Assembly: GCF_022539665.2 (NCBI RefSeq)
Contig: NC_081337.1
Location: 2,022,679 to 2,086,678 of the forward strand
Length of the DNA: 64,000 nucleotides
Reading direction: 5' to 3'
Origin: Daphnia carinata
Lineage: Eukaryota; Arthropoda; Branchiopoda; Diplostraca; Daphniidae
The number at the start of each line of letters is the position of its first letter. The stretch's first letter is position 1. Shown here in pieces: positions 26,001 to 37,253 of the stretch. The notes beneath the pieces are model-generated. The model saw only the letters and a program-made list of their open reading frames with translations. It did not search any database and had not been told where the DNA came from. The translations under genes and the position numbers were made by a program.

Positions 26001-29000
26001 GTTTTTGACGAATTTTACTAGTTTTTACGATTTCAATGCGAAAATCACTGTGCTTAATGAAATCATTAGAATTTTACAAACAAAGTTCACTACAATTACA
26101 AGTACATTTGATTTAAATAGTTAAGGATATTGGACTGGTAACCATCGCGTTTGGCGAAAAACCTCTATCAAAACTCACCACCAGGTTGCGCTTGGTAAAA
26201 GATGACTAACGTTCGTTCTTTGAACATTCTATAGTTGGCTATGCTTACTAACTTGGAATCGGCAACCTGTTTTTGACGAATTTTACTAGTTTTTACGATT
26301 TCAATACGAAAATCACTGTGCTTAATGAAATCATTAGAATTTTACAAACAAAGTTCACTACAATTACAAGTACATTTGATTTAAATAGTTAAGGATATTG
26401 GACTGGTAACCATCGCGTTTGGCGAAAAACCTCTATCAAAACTCACCACCAGGTTGCGCTTGGTAAAAGATGACTAACGTTCGTTCTTTGAACATTCTAT
26501 AGTTGGCTATGCTTACTAACTTGGAATCTGCAACCTGTTTTTGACGAATTTTACTAGTTTTTACGATTTCAATGCGAAAATCACTGTGCTTAATGAAATC
26601 ATTAGAATTTTACAAACAAAGTTCACTACAATTACAAGTACATTTGATTTAAATAGTTAAGGATATTGGACTGGTAACCATCGCGTTTGGCGAAAAACCT
26701 CTATCAAAACTCACCACCAGGTTGCGCTTGGTAAAAGATGACTAACGTTCGTTCTTTGAACATTCTATAGTTGGCTATGCTTACTAACTTGGAATCTGCA
26801 ACCTGTTTTTGACGAATTTTACTAGTTTTTACGATTTCAATGCGAAAATCACTGTGCTTAATGAAATCATTAGAATTTTACAAACAAAGTTCACTACAAT
26901 TACAAGTACATTTGATTTAAATAGTTAAGGATATTGGACTGGTAACCATCGCGTTTGGCGAAAAACCTCTATCAAAACTCACCACCAGGTTGCGCTTGGT
27001 AAAAGATGACTAACGTTCGTTCTTTGAACATTCTATAGTTGGCTATGCTTACTAACTTGGAATCTGCAACCTGTTTTTGACGAATTTTACTAGTTTTTAC
27101 GATTTCAATACGAAAATCACTGTGCTTAATGAAATCATTAGAATTTTACAAACAAAGTTCACTACAATTACAAGTACATTTGATTTAAATAGTTAAGGAT
27201 ATTGGACTGGTAACCATCGCGTTTGGCGAAAAACCTCTATCAAAACTCACCACCAGGTTGCGCTTGGTAAAAGATGACTAACGTTCGTTCTTTGAACATT
27301 CTATAGTTGGCTATGCTTACTAACTTGGAATCTGCAACCTGTTTTTGACGAATTTTACTAGTTTTTACGATTTCAATGCGAAAATCACTGTGCTTAATGA
27401 AATCATTAGAATTTTACAAACAAAGTTCACTACAATTACAAGTACATTTGATTTAAATAGTTAAGGATATTGGACTGGTAACCATCGCGTTTGGCGAAAA
27501 ACCTCTATCAAAACTCACCACCAGGTTGCGCTTGGTAAAAGATGACTAACGTTCGTTCTTTGAACATTCTATAGTTGGCTATGCTTACTAACTTGGAATC
27601 TGCAACCTGTTTTTGACGAATTTTACTAGTTTTTTTCGAATTTTACTAGTTTTTACGATTTCAATGCGAAAATCACTGTGCTTAATGAAATCATTAGAAT
27701 TTTACAAACAAAGTTCACTACAATTACAAGTACATTTGATTTAAATAGTTAAGGATATTGGACTGGTAACCATCGCGTTTGGCGAAAAACCTCTATCAAA
27801 ACTCACCACCAGGTTGCGCTTGGTAAAAGATGACTAACGTTCGTTCTTTGAACATTCTATAGTTGGCTATGCTTACTAACTTGGAATCGGCAACCTGTTT
27901 TTGACGAATTTTACTAGTTTTTACGATTTCAATACGAAAATCACTGTGCTTAATGAAATCATTAGAATTTTACAAACAAAGTTCACTACAATTACAAGTA
28001 CATTTGATTTAAATAGTTAAGGATATTGGACTGGTAACCATCGCGTTTGGCGAAAAACCTCTATCAAAACTCACCACCAGGTTGCGCTTGGTAAAAGATG
28101 ACTAACGTTCGTTCTTTGAACATTCTATAGTTGGCTATGCTTACTAACTTGGAATCTGCAACCTGTTTTTGACGAATTTTACTAGTTTTTACGATTTCAA
28201 TGCGAAAATCACTGTGCTTAATGAAATCATTAGAATTTTACAAACAAAGTTCACTACAATTACAAGTACATTTGATTTAAATAGTTAAGGATATTGGACT
28301 GGTAACCATCGCGTTTGGCGAAAAACCTCTATCAAAACTCACCACCAGGTTGCGCTTGGTAAAAGATGACTAACGTTCGTTCTTTGAACATTCTATAGTT
28401 GGCTATGCTTACTAACTTGGAATCGGCAACCTGTTTTGACGAATTTTACTAGTTTTTACGATTTCAATGCGAAAATCACTGTGCTTAATGAAATCATTAG
28501 AATTTTACAAACAAAGTTCACTACAATTACAAGTACATTTGATTTAAATAGTTAAGGATATTGGACTGGTAACCATCGCGTTTGGCGAAAAACCTCTATC
28601 AAAACTCACCACCAGGTTGCGCTTGGTAAAAGATGACTAACGTTCGTTCTTTGAACATTCTATAGTTGGCTATGCTTACTAACTTGGAATCTGCAACCTG
28701 TTTTTGACGAATTTTACTAGTTTTTACGATTTCAATGCGAAAATCACTGTGCTTAATGAAATCATTAGAATTTTACAAACAAAGTTCACTACAATTACAA
28801 GTACATTTGATTTAAATAGTTAAGGATATTGGACTGGTAACCATCGCGTTTGGCGAAAAACCTCTATCAAAACTCACCACCAGGTTGCGCTTGGTAAAAG
28901 ATGACTAACGTTCGTTCTTTGAACATTCTATAGTTGGCTATGCTTACTAACTTGGAATCTGCAACCTGTTTTTGACGAATTTTACTAGTTTTTACGATTT

Positions 29001-32000
29001 CAATGCGAAAATCACTGTGCTTAATGAAATCATTAGAATTTTACAAACAAAGTTCACTACAATTACAAGTACATTTGATTTAAATAGTTAAGGATATTGG
29101 ACTGGTAACCATCGCGTTTGGCGAAAACCTCTATCAAAACTCACCACCAGGTTGCGCTTGGTAAAAGATGACTAACGTTCGTTCTTTGAACATTCTATAG
29201 TTGGCTATGCTTACTAACTTGGAATCTGCAACCTGTTTTTGACGAATTTTACTAGTTTTTACGATTTCAATGCGAAAATCACTGTGCTTAATGAAATCAT
29301 TAGAATTTTACAAACAAAGTTCACTACAATTACAAGTACATTTGATTTAAATAGTTAAGGATATTGGACTGGTAACCATCGCGTTTGGCGAAAAACCTCT
29401 ATCAAAACTCACCACCAGGTTGCGCTTGGTAAAAGATGACTAACGTTCGTTCTTTGAACATTCTATAGTTGGCTATGCTTACTAACTTGGAATCTGCAAC
29501 CTGTTTTTGACGAATTTTACTAGTTTTTACGATTTCAATGCGAAAATCACTGTGCTTAATGAAATCATTAGAATTTTACAAACAAAGTTCACTACAATTA
29601 CAAGTACATTTGATTTAAATAGTTAAGGATATTGGACTGGTAACCATCGCGTTTGGCGAAAAACCTCTATCAAAACTCACCACCAGGTTGCGCTTGGTAA
29701 AAGATGACTAACGTTCGTTCTTTGAACATTCTATAGTTGGCTATGCTTACTAACTTGGAATCTGCAACCTGTTTTTGACGAATTTTACTAGTTTTTACGA
29801 TTTCAATGCGAAAATCACTGTGCTTAATGAAATCATTAGAATTTTACAAACAAAGTTCACTACAATTACAAGTACATTTGATTTAAATAGTTAAGGATAT
29901 TGGACTGGTAACCATCGCGTTTGGCGAAAACCTCTATCAAAACTCACCACCAGGTTGCGCTTGGTAAAAGATGACTAACGTTCGTTCTTTGAACATTCTA
30001 TAGTTGGCTATGCTTACTAACTTGGAATCTGCAACCTGTTTTTGACGAATTTTACTAGTTTTTACGATTTCAATGCGAAAATCACTGTGCTTAATGAAAT
30101 CATTAGAATTTTACAAACAAAGTTCACTACAATTACAAGTACATTTGATTTAAATAGTTAAGGATATTGGACTGGTAACCATCGCGTTTGGCGAAAACCT
30201 CTATCAAAACTCACCACCAGGTTGCGCTTGGTAAAAGATGACTAACGTTCGTTCTTTGAACATTCTATAGTTGGCTATGCTTACTAACTTGGAATCTGCA
30301 ACCTGTTTTTGACGAATTTTACTAGTTTTTACGATTTCAATGCGAAAATCACTGTGCTTAATGAAATCATTAGAATTTTACAAACAAAGTTCACTACAAT
30401 TACAAGTACATTTGATTTAAATAGTTAAGGATATTGGACTGGTAACCATCGCGTTTGGCGAAAAACCTCTATCAAAACTCACCACCAGGTTGCGCTTGGT
30501 AAAAGATGACTAACGTTCGTTCTTTGAACATTCTATAGTTGGCTATGCTTACTAACTTGGAATCTGCAACCTGTTTTTGACGAATTTTACTAGTTTTTAC
30601 GATTTCAATGCGAAAATCACTGTGCTTAATGAAATCATTAGAATTTTACAAACAAAGTTCACTACAATTACAAGTACATTTGATTTAAATAGTTAAGGAT
30701 ATTGGACTGGTAACCATCGCGTTTGGCGAAAACCTCTATCAAAACTCACCACCAGGTTGCGCTTGGTAAAAGATGACTAACGTTCGTTCTTTGAACATTC
30801 TATAGTTGGCTATGCTTACTAACTTGGAATCTGCAACCTGTTTTTGACGAATTTTACTAGTTTTTACGATTTCAATGCGAAAATCACTGTGCTTAATGAA
30901 ATCATTAGAATTTTACAAACAAAGTTCACTACAATTACAAGTACATTTGATTTAAATAGTTAAGGATATTGGACTGGTAACCATCGCGTTTGGCGAAAAA
31001 CCTCTATCAAAACTCACCACCAGGTTGCGCTTGGTAAAAGATGACTAACGTTCGTTCTTTGAACATTCTATAGTTGGCTATGCTTACTAACTTGGAATCT
31101 GCAACCTGTTTTTGACGAATTTTACTAGTTTTTACGATTTCAATGCGAAAATCACTGTGCTTAATGAAATCATTAGAATTTTACAAACAAAGTTCACTAC
31201 AATTACAAGTACATTTGATTTAAATAGTTAAGGATATTGGACTGGTAACCATCGCGTTTGGCGAAAAACCTCTATCAAAACTCACCACCAGGTTGCGCTT
31301 GGTAAAAGATGACTAACGTTCGTTCTTTGAACATTCTATAGTTGGCTATGCTTACTAACTTGGAATCTGCAACCTGTTTTTGACGAATTTTACTAGTTTT
31401 TACGATTTCAATGCGAAAATCACTGTGCTTAATGAAATCATTAGAATTTTACAAACAAAGTTCACTACAATTACAAGTACATTTGATTTAAATAGTTAAG
31501 GATATTGGACTGGTAACCATCGCGTTTGGCGAAAACCTCTATCAAAACTCACCACCAGGTTGCGCTTGGTAAAAGATGACTAACGTTCGTTCTTTGAACA
31601 TTCTATAGTTGGCTATGCTTACTAACTTGGAATCTGCAACCTGTTTTTGACGAATTTTACTAGTTTTTACGATTTCAATGCGAAAATCACTGTGCTTAAT
31701 GAAATCATTAGAATTTTACAAACAAAGTTCACTACAATTACAAGTACATTTGATTTAAATAGTTAAGGATATTGGACTGGTAACCATCGCGTTTGGCGAA
31801 AAACCTCTATCAAAACTCACCACCAGGTTGCGCTTGGTAAAAGATGACTAACGTTCGTTCTTTGAACATTCTATAGTTGGCTATGCTTACTAACTTGGAA
31901 TCGGCAACCTGTTTTTGACGAATTTTACTAGTTTTTACGATTTCAATACGAAAATCACTGTGCTTAATGAAATCATTAGAATTTTACAAACAAAGTTCAC

Positions 32001-33271
32001 TACAATTACAAGTACATTTGATTTAAATAGTTAAGGATATTGGACTGGTAACCATCGCGTTTGGCGAAAACCTCTATCAAAACTCACCACCAGGTTGCGC
32101 TTGGTAAAAGATGACTAACGTTCGTTCTTTGAACATTCTATAGTTGGCTATGCTTACTAACTTGGAATGTGCAACCTGTTTTTGACGAATTTTACTAGTT
32201 TTTACGATTTCAATGCGAAAATCACTGTGCTTAATGAAATCATTAGAATTTTACAAACAAAGTTCACTACAATTACAAGTACATTTGATTTAAATAGTTA
32301 AGGATATTGGACTGGTAACCATCGCGTTTGGCGAAAAACCTCTATCAAAACTCACCACCAGGTTGCGCTTGGTAAAAGATGACTAACGTTCGTTCTTTGA
32401 ACATTCTATAGTTGGCTATGCTTACTAACTTGGAATCTGCAACCTGTTTTTGACGAATTTTACTAGTTTTTACGATTTCAATGCGAAAATCACTGTGCTT
32501 AATGAAATCATTAGAATTTTACAAACAAAGTTCACTACAATTACAAGTACATTTGATTTAAATAGTTAAGGATATTGGACTGGTAACCATCGCGTTTGGC
32601 GAAAACCTCTATCAAAACTCACCACCAGGTTGCGCTTGGTAAAAGATGACTAACGTTCGTTCTTTGAACATTCTATAGTTGGCTATGCTTACTAACTTGG
32701 AATCGGCAACCTGTTTTTGACGAATTTTACTAGTTTTTACGATTTCAATACGAAAATCACTGTGCTTAATGAAATCATTAGAATTTTACAAACAAAGTTC
32801 ACTACAATTACAAGTACATTTGATTTAAATAGTTAAGGATATTGGACTGGTAACCATCGCGTTTGGCGAAAAACCTCTATCAAAACTCACCACCAGGTTG
32901 CGCTTGGTAAAAGATGACTAACGTTCGTTCTTTGAACATTCTATAGTTGGCTATGCTTACTAACTTGGAATCTGCAACAAAGTTCACTACAATTACAAGT
33001 ACATTTGATTTAAATAGTTAAGGATATTGGACTGGTAACCATCGCGTTTGGCGAAAAACCTCTATCAAAACTCACCACCAGGTTGCGCTTGGTAAAAGAT
33101 GACTAACGTTCGTTCTTTGAACATTCTATAGTTGGCTATGCTTACTAACTTGGAATCTGCAACCTGTTTTTGACGAATTTGACTAGTTTTTACGATTTCA
33201 ATGCGAAAATCACTGTGCTTAATGAAATCATTAGAATTTTACAAACAAAGTTCACTACAATTACAGGTACA
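23055..33271 (+). repeat. Satellite array, block 2 (TCTGC/TCGGC variant)
   Basis: This continues the same 268-bp family for about 38 monomers, nearly all with GGAATCTGCAACC or GGAATCGGCAACC and TTTTACTAGTTTTT in place of the GGAATGTGC and TTTATTAATTTTT of block 1. The TCGGC monomers usually also carry CAATACG instead of CAATGCG and are interspersed with TCTGC monomers. Rearranged units are visible: a 21-base deletion near 23396, an inserted partial duplication near 27631, and a monomer lacking about 115 bases at 32978. The array runs into a gap. Confidence 0.98.
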
Positions 33272-33371
33272 NNNNNNNNNNNNNNNNNNNNNNNNNNNNN
33301 NNNNNNNNNNNNNNNNNNNNNNNNNNNNNNNNNNNNNNNNNNNNNNNNNNNNNNNNNNNNNNNNNNNNNNN
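33272..33371. other. Assembly gap (100 N)
   Basis: Exactly 100 N separates the satellite array from unrelated single-copy-like sequence. The true right edge of the array is therefore unknown. Confidence 0.99.
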
Positions 33372-33676
33372 AATGTGCTTCATATACTGTAGACCTATTG
33401 TGAAACACAAAACACGATTCACCAGGCCGCGCTTCTTTTCTACACAGGTCGTACAGGGAAAACGAAATGAATGCGAATGTTTAACGTGGACATTTTATTG
33501 TTTGGACCATCTCATTTGCAATTCATGTTTTACTTCGGAAACGACTATGATAAACGAATAAATATAGTAGACGAAATAACAACAGATGCGTCAACAATTA
33601 ATATCAACTTTCACCATTCAGCTCTTTACAAAGGCATGGCTAACTAATAGTATTTCGAAGCTGCTGTAGTGTAGTA
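33372..33676 (-). pseudogene. 3' end and downstream flank of a YYTT-repeat protein gene (copy 1)
   Basis: On the minus strand 33644-33676 reads YYTTAASKYY then a stop, a good C-terminus for the Tyr/Thr-rich family also seen at 50278 and 53311. The bases after the stop (TTAGCCATGC…AAAGAGCTGAATGGTGAAAG, then …CCACGTTAAACATTCGCA) align with the downstream flanks at 50311 and 54141. Only the last ten codons remain; upstream the sequence changes abruptly into Dicer-derived DNA. This is a duplicated 3' fragment, not a working gene. Confidence 0.75.
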
Positions 33677-36491
33677 GAGTAGTCCGTATCACTGTCATTC
33701 ACGCTTTGATCACTGTTATACGAGCCGTGCGAAAAATTGCTAATCAATTCCGGCGGTGACTTTGGGCGGTACTAGAAGAATTCCTTTGGTTTTCGCTCAT
33801 CCCAGATCCAACGTAATCTTGCCTTCCCACGCCGAACTTCGGGAGGGATCCTTCAAGTCCAGAAATATCCACTACCCGTTTAGACCAGTCAAAATCTGCT
33901 CCATCATCATTGGTCAGCAGAGCTACTGCTTGAAGATCGCTATAGTCATAGTCTTAATCGACCGGGTCTCCCGTTCCTGTATGACAAAACGCAAATAGCA
34001 CTTATTATTAAAAAAGCGATTTAGCTTGTTATGACGTATTGCCATTCTGGTTGTTGCCGTCAATCGTATTCGGGTTCCATACTCCGATATCCAATAAAGA
34101 GGCTCCTGTGCTTTTTTTCGTTTCCTTTTCTGCGGCTTTGAAGGCGATTTTGGTACGTTACAGTCTTCGATTTCATCTTTTGGCTGTTTAACCTCTTCAA
34201 TATTTTTAGCACTGCTTGCTTTTTGAACTGGTGGTAATATGGGATCTGAGCATTTGCATTTTCAATCGAATCGTAAGGCCGGCCAGCGGAAATCTAAACA
34301 AAAATAAGCAAAGCACTTAAAAACACGAGCTAATTTAAATTAACCTAATACTACGAACCAGGATCGAGCTGGCTCTTTCCCAGAAAGATTTCCATCGTTA
34401 CTTTGCAGCGCAGTTGTTCCGCCAGGCGGAATCCGTTCAAACGGTAAAGAGTGCACGGTAAACTAAAATGGGCGCAAATGAACAGAAAACATATGGAATT
34501 GTTTTTATGTAAACGCTAAGAAATTTTGTGGAAAGAAGAATGAATAAAACAAATATTAAAATAGTTAACGACATTTACCAAACTGCTTGTCTCCATAGAG
34601 AGGCCGAAAAAGGATGGATGCTACATAACTCAGGCACCAATATTTGCTTTTGCTGCTGACTTTCTTGCTGGGTCTTTTTTCTATGTTCTCAACTAATAGG
34701 GAGCATTACACCTTTTCGGTTAACATATCTGTGTAAGTATTATAAAAACGCAACCAGATGTGTGAAACATTTGCAACAACAAATAAACTCCTCATACGCA
34801 CCTTGGCGTTAAGAAGTTTCATCTAGCTGAAGGGTGTGATCCACGTCCAATAGCGGCTGCTTCAGGTTCTGGATTTGGATCCCATATTTAGGCGGTAATA
34901 CTTTTCGAATGTTGGATAGTTGTTATCAGGAAATTTTGACTGCGGGTTGAGTTCATAGAGTATCTCGGCAACGTAGAAACATTACGCATGTTCTTGATCC
35001 CGATACCATTTCATCACGACCGCACCAGCAAACAAGCGGGGATCAAAGGCATAACCGGTTCTCTCTTTGTCTGCTACCAGCTGAGGTTTCGCGTCTCGAA
35101 CAGATGAAATGAAAATCGATGAACGCAAAATCCAGACGTAGGGGGGAATTATCCGCTAACGAATTCCTCTTTAAAGGCACGATTAGATAGGAACAGTCAG
35201 CGTGGAAAACATCTAACAACATTGGATCCTTTTCCAAACAAAAAATGGCACCGTTTCAGAAGATGTAGCGTTGAAAATCTGTTATTTGTTTTAATTGCTG
35301 ATCGGTCACGTAAAGCTCATCGGCAATTTTTACTATTTGCACTTCCACGTCGCCTGACCGGGTGAAAATAGGAAACGGGCAAATTTGCCATAGCCGTTTA
35401 CTATTCAAAATTCCCAAACTCTGCAGGGAGGTCTCAGCTTTGGAAATTTTTCTGCCACGCATGTTTTGCTCCTGTCGTATAGGCTGACTTAGTACCTAAT
35501 AAATTTTTGTTCACTAATAATCGATTACCTGAATGTAATACAAATGCCATTGTGATTGCGTGTATGTAACAGGGTTGATTGGGACGTGGAATACCATCGA
35601 CAAACGGCTCGGCCACTTTCTTATAATAGTACTGCCTTCGTTTCGTAGTCCCCGGACGTGGCAAATTGTGGCGAACAATTTCGTCTTCCAAATCGGCGTT
35701 GTTATCCTCCTCCTTCTCCTCCAGTTGAAGATTTTCCTTCCCAGTAGGATAAAAGTTATCGACCAGCTCTTTTTGCTGGTGCGATAATCGACACGCTTCC
35801 AGCGCTGCAGATCGTTTGGCTATAACTTTCGATGGCACAGGAAGACCTGATACAGTTTGCCGCAGAGGAGAATTTATTGGTAGTTGTCATGAGCAAACAT
35901 ACGCTACATCCAGGTGCATTTTCTCTGCTGCATCGCTTTTCTGAAATAGTTCGCACCATGTGTCCCATACAGATGGGTCAACGTATTCTCGCTTAACTGT
36001 TCGTATTTTCCAAACAGGAATAAGGCGAGTGAAACAATCACTGGGCAACTTTGCGCAATATCTAAAAATATTTATCTTTCTGAAAATTACAGTCATTTTT
36101 ATTTCAACCCATTTGCGTTATATCTGTTAATGATGGAGATGGCGTTTTGTAAACACGCATAAGATTTTGAAGCGTCACCAGAAATGTACGGTTTCTCAAT
36201 ATTATTGAGCATATCTTCACTGTGAATGGCTACCTAGGCCAAAGAGTTATGATAGCCACTCTTGCTTAGCAGAATTTGTTCAGTGGCATGCAAGTCAGAG
36301 AAATTCACCAGAAATTCATCCATGCGCTCCTTCTCGACCACCAGAAAAACAATTGGTTTTTTAGCGCGCGCTCGAGCCTTTGAATGAACATACGCACGGT
36401 AACTTTGTGGCAAATCGTGCCGAATAACCAGATGGCACGCTGGAATGTCAATACCATCCTCTAGAACGCTCGTGGCTATCCAGAAGCACAT
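33677..36491 (-). pseudogene. Dicer-1-type pseudogene, copy 1 (helicase C-term to PAZ, no RNase III)
   Basis: Read 5' to 3' on the minus strand the pieces follow Dicer order. 36234-36491 is the end of the helicase (TSVLEDGIDIPACHLVIRHD, then YRAYVHSKARARA). 35887-36060 has RYCAKLPSDCF. 35434-35838 is the dimerisation (DUF283) domain (PSKVIAKRSAALEACR, ending PRPNQPCYIHAITM). 35256-35462 and 35043-35237 are the platform (ICPFPIFTRSGDVEV, EKDPMLLDVFHADCSYLIVP). 34810-35060 and 34560-34700 are PAZ (AVVMKWYRDQEH, NPQSKFPDNNYPTFEKYY, LLDVDHT). 34370-34462 has LYRLNGFRLAEQLR. Acidic linker pieces follow to about 33690. Breaks are numerous: TAG at 36234-36236, TGA near 35890, several frame changes, and a lost splice donor (GT to AT) after the INR codons. 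Introns are retained, so it arose by DNA duplication, not reverse transcription. Both RNase III domains are absent. The PAZ wording points to Dicer-1 rather than Dicer-2. Confidence 0.9.
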
Positions 36492-36911
36492 TACCTCTTT
36501 AAAAACAGACGCAGTATGCAATGTGCGATAAGGTTTGTGTAATAGTGCAACCTCTGGATCCATAAAAAATTCCTCTTTCTAAAAGAAAACAAAGCCCTGC
36601 ATTAGAAATTCTATTTTGATTGTTCATCAGTCGAGGCTACTATATTGGTTTTCAAAAACCAGCGCTACATTTTCCTGCTTTTACACCAACAAAATGTAAT
36701 ATTCTTCCCCAATTCTGCCAACACCGTAGCAAAGTTCTGCATTTATTAGAGCGGTTGGTTGAAAAAACTTATACCATTTTCGCTGGAGCATATAGAAGAC
36801 AAAAGTATTGCTCCATTGCTACTTTAATAACTTCAGGAGAAGGAGTGGATTCCTAACCGGGAATAGTAATATCAGGTGAAAACTTCATTTTTCATTCGGT
36901 TTAGACCCTGT
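36492..36911. other. Unassigned stretch between Dicer copy 1 and the CACTG transposon
   Basis: At 36492 similarity to the second Dicer copy stops abruptly. A minus-strand frame upstream reads MDPEVALLHKPYRTLHTASV, and further on VAMEQYFCLLYAPAKM is followed by stops. A plus-strand 78-codon frame at 36620-36856 overlaps it. I recognise none of these; the stretch may be another broken gene piece. Confidence 0.4.
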
Positions 36912-36913
36912 TA

Positions 36914-36925
36914 CACTGTTAAAAA
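36914..36925 (+). repeat. Left terminal inverted repeat
   Basis: CACTGTTAAAAA, an exact inverted match to the right end. It is preceded by TA. Confidence 0.75.
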
Positions 36926-37253
36926 AAAGCCTCGAATTTCGGTGAAATTTGCACCTAAGTCGGACTCTGCCAGATAGGTGGAAATATCACCTAAAAAAAA
37001 ATTTAGGGGAGGCTTCCTGAAATTGGTAAAAGTCCTCCGAAAAGTGGTTAAAATGACACCTAAGTTAAAACACGTACTTACCGAAAAATGCAACCAAATG
37101 GCCCGTTCTTGTACTAGTTATTTATATGAATAATTAAATTAATGCAGAAAATCCAAATGAAAATGACATTTATTGTTAATGTATCTTAGTTTACATATTG
37201 AGATGAACACAAAAGTATACATTTGGAACCGAAAAACATAAATTGGAGTACAA

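Noticed and set aside
843-33271. Recurring 60-90 codon open frames within satellite monomers (for example 3685-3867, 5559-5741, 20031-20249)
   Set aside because: They exist only where single-base variants remove stops; most monomers break the frame, and two are identical because they are copies in a duplicated block. Not coding.
843-33271. CRISPR-like regular repeat array
   Set aside because: The units are contiguous 268-bp tandem monomers with no unique spacers, and the host is a eukaryote.
33756-33998. Plus-strand 80-codon frame
   Set aside because: The minus strand here reads Dicer-like acidic linker (DYDYSDLQAVALLTNDDGAD), so the plus frame is a shadow.
36620-36856. 78-codon plus-strand frame as a gene
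   Set aside because: No start context, splice signals or family resemblance; left as unassigned.
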